A stretch of DNA of 41,122 bases from Dehalococcoidia bacterium (GTDB lineage: Bacteria > Chloroflexota > Dehalococcoidia > Tepidiformales > Tepidiformaceae), in assembly GCA_020847985.1 (NCBI GenBank), contig JADLBC010000055.1, forward strand, positions 1 to 41,122, read 5' to 3'. Under the pieces are notes generated by a model. It was given only the letters and a program-made list of their open reading frames with translations. It was not told the origin of the DNA and did no database searches. Positions 29,601 to 36,617 of this stretch are shown piece by piece (positions within the stretch are counted from its first letter, which is position 1; each line of letters opens with the position of its first letter). The position numbers and the translations under genes are program-made.

Positions 29601-29983
29601 CCCGATAGCACGATGAGCCCCTCGCCGCACTCGAACAGCCACCCGCGTTCGACCATCGGCGTGTCCTTGCCGAACGTGCGGTAGGCGCGACTCAGCAGCC
29701 GGCAGAGGTTCCGGTAGCCCTCGACGGTCGCGCAGAGCACCGTCAGGTGGCTCGTGGTGGCATCCTCCTCGCGGACCGTGAGTTCGCAACCGGTGATGGG
29801 CTTCAGCCCACGCTCGTGCGCCGCCTTCGCGAACTCCATCGCGCCGTACAGGTTGTCGTGGTCCGTCACGGCGAGCGCGGTATAGCCCAGGGCCACCGCG
29901 CGGTCCACCAGTTCGTCGGTCGTGCTGGCGCCTTCCCGCAGCGACCAGCAAGAGTGCGCGTGCAGCTCGACATATGCGGACAC
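26660..29983 (-). CDS. dnaE2: DnaE2 error-prone DNA polymerase III alpha subunit
   Basis: Polymerase of 1107 residues. N-terminal PHP domain begins YVELHAHSCWSLREGAS (4-20). The catalytic Asp pair is in PDIDLDF (407-413), with the third in VKIDFLALG. The C-family motif FPKSHAVAFALLAYESCW followed by AQPMGFYSVEVL is characteristic of the DnaE2 branch, as is the OB-fold end GMVVTRQRPQTASGVMFMLLEDE. These polymerases act in damage-induced mutagenesis, usually with ImuA and ImuB; neither is next to this gene. GTG 29983 is chosen because the LexA-type box (29995-30008) would otherwise lie in the coding region; the upstream start at 30028 is therefore rejected. Confidence 0.92.
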   Translation of the reverse strand: MSAYVELHAHSCWSLREGASTTDELVDRAVALGYTALAVTDHDNLYGAMEFAKAAHERGLKPITGCELTVREEDATTSHLTVLCATVEGYRNLCRLLSRAYRTFGKDTPMVERGWLFECGEGLIVLSGCREGRIAVLLEGGDRQAAEALAAEYRDAFGAANFYIELQDHDVFGDHERMGRLAALAERLGIEVVATNNAHYHVRERHRLNDALVAIRHRLTLDSSHHVRRPNSEFFLKRGEEMERRFARYPGAVANTAAIAARCAFDLTTDLPYRLPDYPVPEGATLDSFLRGICERAFRRKYGPREREAVRTDARERLERELGLIEKHGLAGFFLVYWDILQLVNEIAHELHGRAKDLPSDERPVGRGRGSSVSSIVCYLIGLSHIDPVKNQLYLERFLNDELHSLPDIDLDFPRDIRDVLLQRIYDRYGPEHAAIVAAFPTYRFKNAVLDFGKVLGLPEPVLAKLNKLGGMYSSAREIAAEMEHVPELRELVDAPIWRDLIVLADAAAGFPRHIGQHVGGVVISAEPLSSVVPVEPARMDGRWVCQWDKDSVDDARFVKIDFLALGMLSAVGDCLDIVEEVNGVRVDLGRVPHDSPEIFASIQEGDTMGVFQIESRAQIQTLPRTRPANIDDLAVQVAIIRPGPIVAGAFHPYMEYRERRARGEHVDIDYGHPELGPVLEHCMGETLGHVLYQDQVLQIACAVAGFTPGQADRLRRAMSRKRSAEAMQALAEEFFDGARRQGISRAAAEVAFERMSAFAAFGFPKSHAVAFALLAYESCWLRYHYPAAYYCALFNAQPMGFYSVEVLTGDALRHGIRVLAPDINRSHPGAWPEEENIRLGIDHVRGLGGGWMARRARGTNGVLSLPERIVAEREANGPYRSLHDLMTRARLDQREGEALIRAGALDDFGLERRELLWQLGLLALPRREGAPLKGRGRKTTASLQAALPLPTGQDMAELPALGAWQELAWDYELLGMTDASHPMALVRPLLHEGILTTRHLGGPHNPNRLTEGMRIEMAGMVVTRQRPQTASGVMFMLLEDEFGLANVVVYTPLQERQRELVRATPFVIIRGRVDNKQSGFPNLIAESFRRCPLPGRIEAPGGHDWG

Positions 29984-29989
29984 CGGCCC

Positions 29990-29995
29990 AGTATA
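29990..29995 (-). promoter_or_regulatory. Candidate -10 of dnaE2, possibly leaderless
   Basis: Read on the minus strand, TATACT lies six bases before GTG 29983. A start of transcription at the normal distance would fall on or near the GTG, giving an mRNA without a leader; no convincing ribosome-binding site is present. A clear -35 is not visible. The LexA-type box overlaps the upstream base of this hexamer. Confidence 0.45.
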
Positions 29996-30008
29996 GAACA
30001 AGCGTTCT
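29995..30008. promoter_or_regulatory. LexA-type (SOS) operator upstream of dnaE2
   Basis: AGAACAAGCGTTCT, a perfect AGAAC-N4-GTTCT inverted repeat identical in its arms to the box upstream of uvrA. It sits 12 bases before the dnaE2 start and against the -10, so LexA binding should block transcription. Confidence 0.82.
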
Positions 30009-30082
30009 GATTTGTGTGTCGAAAGCACACCGATTTGTCGGCTTGTTCACTTGCAGTGGCGTTGCGGTGGGGTTAACCCTTC

Positions 30083-30111
30083 TTAACAGAAGCGCGTTTA
30101 ACAATTAGAGT
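30083..30111 (+). promoter_or_regulatory. Promoter of the Thr/Pro-linker surface protein gene
   Basis: TTAACA at 30083-30088 and TAGAGT at 30106-30111 are separated by exactly 17 bases and lie 22 bases before the start codon. A ten-base palindrome GGGTTAACCC (30070-30079) lies just upstream of the -35 and could be an operator. The stretch is notably A+T-rich for this genome. Confidence 0.55.
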
Positions 30112-30133
30112 CGGGGTTACTCGGAGGTTGCTC

Positions 30134-30868
30134 ATGCGAACTCGCCTTTTGCTCATCCTGATGGTCGTTCTCGGGTCGTTTCCCGTAGCAATGGCCGCAA
30201 CACCGGCGAACGCGCAGAGCCCGGTATGCGCCGACGCACCGCCGGCCATCTCGCTGAACCCCATCAGTGGCCCCGCGGGGACGCAGGTCACCCTTCGCTA
30301 CCGGAACTTCCGGGCCGGTGACCCCATCAAGGTCATCTTCCGCGTCACCGGTGACCCGGTTGTGGCTACTGGGGTCGCCGAGGCCGATGGCGAAGGCAGG
30401 ATCACCTTCACCGTGCCGCCCGCGCCCGATGGCGTGTACTGGGTCTACGTCGAATGCCATACCGCCGCGCACTTCCGCGTCGGCCCGGTAACCCCGACGG
30501 TGACGAGCAGCCCGACCCAGACGGCCACGCCCACGCGCACGCCCGCCGTGACCACGACGCCGGCGCCGGCCACCGTACAGCCCACGCAAGTGCCCCCCAC
30601 CCCGGTCGCGCCGTTCGCCGGCGATGGCCAGGTCGCCCCGGCGCCGTCCGGCATGAACCTGACCGTGCTCCTCGCGGCGCTCGTTGGGGTGGCGGCGGGC
30701 CTTGGTACGGTCGGCGCGGGTGCAGGCCTGCACGCCCGCCGGCGGGCCGCGTACGCAACGGTCGCATGGTGGCCCGGCGTTCCGCGCCGGAAGTCGCACC
30801 CCGCGGATGACCCCGGTACGGCGATGACGCCCGACGAAACCTCGAAGCGGATGCGCGGACCCCGCTAA
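30134..30868 (+). CDS. Secreted or anchored surface protein with IPT-like domain and Thr/Pro linker
   Basis: Protein of 244 residues. A signal peptide covers about 1-27 (MRTRLLLILMVVLG, cleavage near ANA-QS). Residues about 38-118 form a beta-rich domain beginning ISLNPISGPAGTQVTLRYRNF, which resembles IPT/TIG or similar Ig-like folds. A Thr/Pro-rich linker follows (about 120-165), then a hydrophobic segment (NLTVLLAALVGVAAGLGTVGAGAG) and a basic cytoplasmic tail. It is thus probably held in the membrane with its Ig-like domain outside. CGGAGG precedes the ATG by six bases. Role unknown; adhesion or envelope structure are possibilities. Confidence 0.72.
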   Translation: MRTRLLLILMVVLGSFPVAMAATPANAQSPVCADAPPAISLNPISGPAGTQVTLRYRNFRAGDPIKVIFRVTGDPVVATGVAEADGEGRITFTVPPAPDGVYWVYVECHTAAHFRVGPVTPTVTSSPTQTATPTRTPAVTTTPAPATVQPTQVPPTPVAPFAGDGQVAPAPSGMNLTVLLAALVGVAAGLGTVGAGAGLHARRRAAYATVAWWPGVPRRKSHPADDPGTAMTPDETSKRMRGPR

Positions 30869-30892
30869 CACGTCGCACCAAGGGAATGCGAG

Positions 30893-30914
30893 GGCCCCGG
30901 GTTTCCCCGGGGCC
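30893..30914 (+). terminator. Hairpin between convergent surface-protein and Tag-like genes
   Basis: A nine-base-pair G+C stem, GGCCCCGGG (30893-30901) with CCCGGGGCC (30906-30914), with a four-base loop. It lies in the 72-base space between two convergent stops. The following TTCGG is a poor U-tract, so activity is uncertain. Confidence 0.45.
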
Positions 30915-30940
30915 TTCGGCCGTTCGCGGTGGTGAGCGTG

Positions 30941-31402
30941 CTACGCCTTCTTGCCGCTCTCCAGGAGCTTGGCGCGATACTCGTGGTGCGCCGGCACGGC
31001 TTCGCCCACGACATAGAGGAAGTAGTACGCGCCGAAGTCGCCAACGTGTTTGAAGCGCTTCTTCAGCGCCGTCACCGTTCCGGCGAACTCCCCGAGGCTC
31101 GCGAGGTACGGCTTCATGCCGCCGTACTCCCGTTCGATTTCCACCATCGCCTGCGCGTTGTGCACGGTCGCTTCGATCTTGCGGCGGTTGCGAATGATGC
31201 GCGTGTCCGCCATCAGCCGGTCCAGCTCATCCGGGGAGTAGCTGGCGATGGTGGCGGGATCGAAGCCTGAGAACGCTTCGCGGAAGCCCGGCCACTTCGC
31301 CTCCACGATGGCCCAGCTCATGCCGCTCTCGAAGACGGCCTTGCTCAGCACCTCCAGGTAGTCGGCGGTGCGCACCGGCTCGATGATCGCGGGTGGTTCC
31401 AT
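30941..31402 (-). CDS. Tag-like DNA-3-methyladenine glycosylase I family protein, degenerate
   Basis: Protein of 153 residues aligned with Tag (PF03352): GMSWAIVEAKWPGFREAFSGFDPATIA (27-53) and DTRIIRNRRKIEATVHNAQAM (67-87) match the helix-hairpin-helix glycosylase core. Tag removes 3-methyladenine from DNA. The position aligned with catalytic Glu38 of the E. coli enzyme is Ala here, and the usual Cys/His zinc ligands are not seen, so it may be inactive or act differently. ATG 31402 is preferred over a TTG at 31438. It is on the opposite strand from the surface-protein gene. Confidence 0.68.
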   Translation of the reverse strand: MEPPAIIEPVRTADYLEVLSKAVFESGMSWAIVEAKWPGFREAFSGFDPATIASYSPDELDRLMADTRIIRNRRKIEATVHNAQAMVEIEREYGGMKPYLASLGEFAGTVTALKKRFKHVGDFGAYYFLYVVGEAVPAHHEYRAKLLESGKKA

Positions 31403-31453
31403 GGGCCGGAGCGTGCCCGCGCGCACCGCGCCCGTCAAGCAGCGAACGCGAAG

Positions 31454-31477
31454 AAGCCCGGGTGGCTCCCCGGGCTT
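31454..31477 (-). terminator. Terminator after the matrixin-like gene
   Basis: AAGCCCGGG (31454-31462) pairs with CCCGGGCTT (31469-31477) around a six-base loop. On the minus strand it follows the metalloprotease stop by about 20 bases and leads into CTTCTTCG. The plus strand ends in a T-run, so it could work in either direction. Confidence 0.6.
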
Positions 31478-31498
31478 TTTCGCGTGGCAGAGTCCCGC

Positions 31499-32494
31499 CT
31501 ACTGGTCTCGCATCCAGTACGTCACGCCCGGCTCAAGGCGCACCAGCGTCGTCAGGAAGTCCGCGCCGCTCACCCAGCGCATCCAGCCTCCCTGGCCGTC
31601 GTCGCGATACACCGCCGCGCAGGCGCACGCCGCCGGGTCGGCTTCTTCGATGCCCCAGGTCACCGTTCGCCAGCCGTCCGGGGTCACCTCGCGCTTCGCG
31701 GTGATGCCCGAGGACACCGGCGGCACCGGCGGTACCGGCACGCTCACCGTGGGCGCCGCCACCACGGTCGTGGGAGCAGGCTTCAAGGGCGTCGCCGTCG
31801 GCGCGGGCGTGGGCGGTACGGGTGTCGGCTGCGGCTGTGGCGTCTCGGGCGCGGCCTGCGGAAGGCTCGTCGGCGGAGCCGGCGGCGGGGCGCTCGCACC
31901 CTTCGGCCCATACAGGTAGATCGCTCCCTGCGCGTCGTCCGCGGCGAACCCGTAGAACGACGGGTTCATCATGATGCTCGGCGTGTCCGAGTGATCCAGG
32001 CCGATGCAGTGCCCGAGTTCGTGCGTGACAGTCGCCTGCTGGGCCGCCGGCGGCAGTGAAAAGAAGTGCACGGGGTGCAGCCGGATCTCGCAGTGCGAGA
32101 TGATCCCGCCGCTCTGCGTCACGTTCGCCTGAGCCGGCTGCGTGTCGTAGTAGACCGGCGGCAGCATCGGCGCGACGATCACATCGATGTCGTGCCCGCC
32201 CGCGGCGCCGTTGATGTCGGCCACGCTCGACCACGCGGCCATGCCGTTCGCCACATAGCCCGAAACGGACCCGTCGGCCGACCATGCGAGCGTGTGCTTG
32301 TCCCACTTGCCGCCAATGAGCTTGAACGCCAGCGTCGTGCCGATCGCGATTGCGAAGAGCATGAGCGCCCAGAAGACCAGCCCCGTCAGGAAGGCATAGA
32401 ACACGGCTCGCATCCCGCCGAAACCACCGGCGTGCGAGCCCCCGTTTCCTGCCGTAGCGTACAACGCCTGTCCCCGTCCCCGTCCCATCGCCAT
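31499..32494 (-). CDS. Anchored matrixin-like zinc metalloprotease with Pro-rich linker
   Basis: Protein of 331 residues. A hydrophobic segment (about 30-60) suggests a membrane anchor with the catalytic part outside. The zinc site reads HELGHCIGLDHS, followed by IMMN, a Met-turn, as in M10 metalloproteases. After the catalytic part is a Pro/Thr-rich linker (about 198-255) and a C-terminal domain of about 75 residues with a Cys-containing ACACAAVYRDD stretch. GGAGG lies before the ATG. The substrate is unknown. It is divergent from an NnrS-like membrane protein gene. Confidence 0.82.
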   Translation of the reverse strand: MAMGRGRGQALYATAGNGGSHAGGFGGMRAVFYAFLTGLVFWALMLFAIAIGTTLAFKLIGGKWDKHTLAWSADGSVSGYVANGMAAWSSVADINGAAGGHDIDVIVAPMLPPVYYDTQPAQANVTQSGGIISHCEIRLHPVHFFSLPPAAQQATVTHELGHCIGLDHSDTPSIMMNPSFYGFAADDAQGAIYLYGPKGASAPPPAPPTSLPQAAPETPQPQPTPVPPTPAPTATPLKPAPTTVVAAPTVSVPVPPVPPVSSGITAKREVTPDGWRTVTWGIEEADPAACACAAVYRDDGQGGWMRWVSGADFLTTLVRLEPGVTYWMRDQ

Positions 32495-32726
32495 TCCGTC
32501 CTCCGAATTGGGTTTCGAATGGGATCGAGTTCATGTGCAGGCTGGCAGGGTTGACGTTTTCACGATTCGTGGTTAACGGTGGGGTCGGATAGGTGAAACG
32601 GGGGACACCGGGGTGGTCGGCGCGTTGCCCCCGGGCCGCGTACACGTGGCGTAACGGTGGCTGGCGATCCCCTATCACGTGACGAAAGTCCGTGCGAGTG
32701 ACCGCGAATCGGGGCACCATGGGAAC

Positions 32727-34064
32727 ATGGCCGGTCCCCGTGATATCAACCCCAACGACATGATTTCCGTGCGTCCCGCCCCGGCGCGGCGCGTCGCCCC
32801 CGTTGTCCCACCCGCGCCCTGGCTTTTCGCCGGCGCGATGGCGCTCTCCAGCGCCGTCGCCGTCTTCGGCGGGCTGGTGCTCGGCTACATGGCCGCCACA
32901 GGCCACGGCATCGGCGACACCAAATGGACCGAGGCGGTGCAGTCGCACGGGCGGCTGCAGCTCTTCTCGTGGGTCAGCGTCTTTGTGCTCGCGCTCCTGT
33001 TCGAATTCGGCGTGCGGCTCAACCAGGCGCCCATGCTGCCCGCGAAACCGCGCATGGCCGTTCTCCTCGCGTGCGGCATCGGCCCCATCGTCGCCGCCGC
33101 CGGTCAGCTTGGCGTCCCGCCGGACCGCGTGCTCATGGTGGCCGGCGCGCTCCTGCTCGCCGCGGGCGGGCTCGGCGGCGCCGGCCTCATCTGGCGCATC
33201 CCCGCGCCGCGCGCGCTCTCCATCGACATCCATCCCCTCTGGTTGCGGTTCTCGGCGACGTGGCTCGCGATCGCGGCCGTCGCCCACCTCGTGGCCGTGC
33301 TCCGCGCGGACGGCCGCATCGTGGCCCTCCCGGACACCTGGTTCGTGAACGAAGTGACCGTTCGCGGCTTCGTGACGTTCGCCATCGTGGGCGTGGGCTT
33401 CCGCGCCTTCCCGGGCCATCTCGGCTTGCCCGTGGTCGAACAACGCTGGCAGCAGATCCTGCTGGCATGGTTCACCGCGGCAGTGCTCCTTGCCGCGCTT
33501 TCGGCCGGCGCGTTTGGCCTTGGACATGCTGGCTGGCTCACCCGCGTCGCCGACCTCACGTTCGCGGCGGCGCTGCTCGCGCTCACGTGGCGAACCGGTG
33601 TGTTGCGCGCGCTGCGACGGCCGCCACCCGGCGAACGGTACGCGCTGCTCGTCCCGGTCGCCTGGTTGGGGCTGGTCGCCTACGCCGTCGCGCTCGCCGC
33701 CCAGGCCGTGCTCACCGACCTCTCGGACCGCTCGCTGTATGAAGAGGGGGCCGTGCGGCACCTGTTCATGCTGGGCTTCATGGCGCCGCTGATGGCCGCG
33801 ATGGCGCACATCGTGCTCGCACGCTTCGCCACGGGCCGCCTTCTCTGGGAGAACCGCCTGACCGCCGGGTTCGTCTGCCTGGTCGCGGCGACGCCGCTGC
33901 GCGTCCTGCCCGTGCTGTTCACCAGCTCACCGGGCTCCGCCGGGAAATATCTCCTCGCGACCGCGGCGCTGCTGACCGCGGTTGGTCTCGGGCTCGTGGC
34001 CGCTGTCGCGATGCACACCTCCAGGGTCGCCTGGCAGCGCCAGCGGGCGCACCGGCGGGCCTAG
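32727..34064 (+). CDS. NnrS-like multi-pass membrane protein
   Basis: Protein of 445 residues with about twelve hydrophobic segments. The regions HGRLQLFSWVSVFVLALLFEF, VTVRGFVTFAIVGVGFRAFPGHLG and GAVRHLFMLGFMAPLMAAMAHIV resemble conserved His-containing helices of NnrS proteins, which are linked to nitric oxide metabolism in denitrifiers. The match is by pattern only, and no denitrification gene is nearby. ATG 32727 is preferred; the frame is open to 32679. The stop shares CTAG with the convergent CoA-transferase gene. Confidence 0.6.
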   Translation: MAGPRDINPNDMISVRPAPARRVAPVVPPAPWLFAGAMALSSAVAVFGGLVLGYMAATGHGIGDTKWTEAVQSHGRLQLFSWVSVFVLALLFEFGVRLNQAPMLPAKPRMAVLLACGIGPIVAAAGQLGVPPDRVLMVAGALLLAAGGLGGAGLIWRIPAPRALSIDIHPLWLRFSATWLAIAAVAHLVAVLRADGRIVALPDTWFVNEVTVRGFVTFAIVGVGFRAFPGHLGLPVVEQRWQQILLAWFTAAVLLAALSAGAFGLGHAGWLTRVADLTFAAALLALTWRTGVLRALRRPPPGERYALLVPVAWLGLVAYAVALAAQAVLTDLSDRSLYEEGAVRHLFMLGFMAPLMAAMAHIVLARFATGRLLWENRLTAGFVCLVAATPLRVLPVLFTSSPGSAGKYLLATAALLTAVGLGLVAAVAMHTSRVAWQRQRAHRRA

Positions 34065-35383
34065 GGCACGCTCGCGTCGTACTCCGTGGCGATGTGCCCG
34101 CCCGCGCGGAGCGCCTCGATTTCGTCCTCGGGCAGCCCGAGCACCTCCCGGTAGACGTAGTCATTGTGCTCGCCGAACGTCACCGGCGGTTGCCGGAACT
34201 CGACCGGTGTGCCCGTCATGTTCCACATTGGCCCCGCGTACGTGCGTGGACCCGCGCCCTCGACCGTCTGCACGCGTGGAAACCCCCGCTCCCGTAGCTG
34301 GGGGTCGTCGAAGATGCGCGACGCCTCGAGGATGGGCGCGCAGGCGATTCCCGCCGCCTGCAGCCGGTGCATCAGCTCGTAATCGTCGTGTTCGACCGTG
34401 TACGCCGCGAGGTTGCGGTCGATTTCGCGCGCGTGAGCCTGCCGGCCCTCGTTCGTGTCGAACCGCGCGTCCGTGGCCCACTCCGGCGAACCCATGACCC
34501 GCACCAACGCGTGCCATTGGGCGTCCGTCTCGACATGGATGGTGACCCAGCGGTCCTCCATCGTCGCGGCCGTGCCGGGCGAGAGCGCCGGGTAGACGCC
34601 GCAGGGGAACCGCCCGTGCACGTCACGGTTGCCGATGGCTTCCTGGATGCGGCCGTTCAGGCTGTAGTCCATCACCGCCTGCGTGAACATCGCCGCCGCG
34701 TTCTCTGCCTGCCCGATTTCGATGAGCTGGCCGCGGCCCGTGCGTTCGCGCAGCCACAGTGCCGACATAACGGCGAACGCCCCCTGCGCGCCCGCCAGGT
34801 AGTCGCCCGAGTAGATGGCCGTGTTCGTCGAGGGGTCCGTATCGTCGTAGCCGCGGAGCAGGCTATGGCCCATCACCGCTTCGAGGTGAACGCCGAGCGC
34901 CCGTGCGTTGTAGTACGGGCCGGTGCTGCCATACGCGGGGACGCGCACGAAGATGATCCGCGGGTTCGCCTCCCGCAGCCAGTCGTAGGTGATGCCCAGC
35001 GACTCCATCGTGCCCGTGGCATTGTTCTCGTACACCACATCCGAAACCGCGACGAGCTTCCGCAGCACCTCCATCCCCTCGGGGCGGCGGATATCGACCG
35101 TGAAGCTGCGCTTGTTCCGGTAAAGGCTTACAAACGTCGGGTTGTAGTTCCAGGGCTTCTCGCCGGGGACGCCGCCCGGCATGCCGCCCGCCCACGAATT
35201 GCCCGCGTCCAGCATGGCCTGGCTTGGCCGCGCGACCCGCCCACGCGTCATCGGTTGGAAGACGAAGGGGTTCTCGGGCTTGATCACCTCGGCGCCGAGG
35301 TCCGCCATCTGCATGGTCGCGAACGGTCCCGCCCACACCACGCAGAGGTCGATGATGCGAACGCCCTCAAGCGGCTTCTTCAT
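34061..35383 (-). CDS. Family III (CaiB/BaiF) CoA-transferase, with Asp in the catalytic position
   Basis: Protein of 440 residues. The N-terminal GVRIIDLCVVWAGPFATMQMADLGAEVIKPE is typical of family III CoA-transferases, and the catalytic Asp position is filled by D194 in YSGDYLAGAQGAFAVMSAL. The family forms interlocked dimers that move CoA between carboxylic acids. The substrate is unknown. It overlaps the preceding CoA-transferase gene by ATGA, so the two may be made in equal amounts and could pair, as in heteromeric SmtAB of Chloroflexus. This is an analogy, not shown. Confidence 0.86.
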   Translation of the reverse strand: MKKPLEGVRIIDLCVVWAGPFATMQMADLGAEVIKPENPFVFQPMTRGRVARPSQAMLDAGNSWAGGMPGGVPGEKPWNYNPTFVSLYRNKRSFTVDIRRPEGMEVLRKLVAVSDVVYENNATGTMESLGITYDWLREANPRIIFVRVPAYGSTGPYYNARALGVHLEAVMGHSLLRGYDDTDPSTNTAIYSGDYLAGAQGAFAVMSALWLRERTGRGQLIEIGQAENAAAMFTQAVMDYSLNGRIQEAIGNRDVHGRFPCGVYPALSPGTAATMEDRWVTIHVETDAQWHALVRVMGSPEWATDARFDTNEGRQAHAREIDRNLAAYTVEHDDYELMHRLQAAGIACAPILEASRIFDDPQLRERGFPRVQTVEGAGPRTYAGPMWNMTGTPVEFRQPPVTFGEHNDYVYREVLGLPEDEIEALRAGGHIATEYDASVP

Positions 35384-36588
35384 GCCGGCACCCTGCCGTG
35401 CGCTTCCACGCGCTCGATCAGCGAAGGGTCGAGGCCCGCTTCCTCAAGGACTTCGCGCGTGTGCTCGCCGAGCAGCGGCGCCGGCCGCCGGAGTGCCCAG
35501 CCGCCTTCCCCGAAGATGAGCGGCCGGCCCGGGAATTCGACCTCGCCAAGCTCCGCGTGGGTCGTCTTCGCCCAGAACCCGCGGCCGCGGAAGTGGTCGT
35601 CTTCGAACAGGTCCTTCATGCTGAAGAGCGGCCCGCACATCACCTTCGCGCGCCGCGCCTCGGCCCAGATCTCACGTTTCGTCCGTTCGAGGCACCACAG
35701 CAGAAAGTGCGAGTTCCACTCCTCGACGATCGCCGGGTCGAAGCGCTTAATCGGGTCGCGGAACTTCGGGTCCTGGTTCCAATCGGGCGAACGAAGCATG
35801 TCGTCGATGCGCTCCGCGTAGAGCGCGGCCGCCGTGAAGTCCACGTACCCATCCGCGCAGGGGTAGATGCCGCCCGGCATCGCGTTCGCCGCATCGGCCG
35901 TGCGAAGCGCCTTCCGCCCGCTGAACTGGTAGGCGATCGAGGTCGCGTGCCGCCGGTCGACGCCGCCAAAATGCGTCTCCGTGAGCGCGATATCGACCCA
36001 CTGGCCCTCGCCGTTCTGCTTCGACCCCCAGAGCGCCCCCATCGTCGCCGCGGCCGCGGAGGCGCCCGATTCGAACAGCGCCGCCGTGCCCGCCATCTTC
36101 GTCGGCTCCCGGTCGGTGAGGCCCATCGAGTACATCTCGCCCGCGAACCCGTACAACACAAGCTCCGTCGTGCGGTAGTCGCGGTAGGGCCCGGTGGCGC
36201 CGTAATTGGAAATCGAGACCATCGACGCCCGCGGATTCGCCGCGTGAATGGTCTCCCACCCCAGCCCGAGCCGCTCCATCGTGCCCGGGCGGAAGCTCTC
36301 GATGACGAGGTCCGCCTTCGCCGCCAATGCGAGCACGGCGTCCCGGCCCTCGGGCGTCCCCAGGTCGATGACCACCGAACGCTTGTTCAGATTGAGAAAG
36401 AAGAAGAGGCCGCTGCGCTCGATGTGCGGCACATCGTCCTTAAAGGGGCCAAGGCGGCGCGCGATGTCACCTTCGGGCCGCTCGATCTTGATGACGTTGG
36501 CCCCGAAATCGGCGAGCAGCTTCGTCGTGTACGGCCCGGCGATGTGGTGCGTGAGGTCGAGGACCGTGACGTTGTCGAGAGCCTGCAC
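35380..36588 (-). CDS. Family III (CaiB/BaiF) CoA-transferase, with Glu in the catalytic position
   Basis: Protein of 402 residues with the family start NVTVLDLTHHIAGPYTTKLLADFGANVIKIERPEGD and the GEGQWVDIALTE motif. The residue aligned with the catalytic Asp of the family (Asp169 of formyl-CoA transferase) appears to be Glu173 in GTAALFESGASAAAATMGAL. It could use Glu, or be a partner without its own activity. GGAGGG precedes the ATG. It lies 29 bases after a DUF3237 gene and overlaps the next CoA-transferase gene by four bases. Confidence 0.85.
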   Translation of the reverse strand: MQALDNVTVLDLTHHIAGPYTTKLLADFGANVIKIERPEGDIARRLGPFKDDVPHIERSGLFFFLNLNKRSVVIDLGTPEGRDAVLALAAKADLVIESFRPGTMERLGLGWETIHAANPRASMVSISNYGATGPYRDYRTTELVLYGFAGEMYSMGLTDREPTKMAGTAALFESGASAAAATMGALWGSKQNGEGQWVDIALTETHFGGVDRRHATSIAYQFSGRKALRTADAANAMPGGIYPCADGYVDFTAAALYAERIDDMLRSPDWNQDPKFRDPIKRFDPAIVEEWNSHFLLWCLERTKREIWAEARRAKVMCGPLFSMKDLFEDDHFRGRGFWAKTTHAELGEVEFPGRPLIFGEGGWALRRPAPLLGEHTREVLEEAGLDPSLIERVEAHGRVPA

Positions 36589-36617
36589 GTGTTCCCTCCG
36601 TTCGCGGCGCGCCGCCG

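Noticed and set aside
27332..29608. Open frame of 758 codons on the plus strand opposite dnaE2
   Set aside because: Same reason: it is an antisense shadow of dnaE2 with low-complexity Arg/Val/His-rich translation and no start signal.
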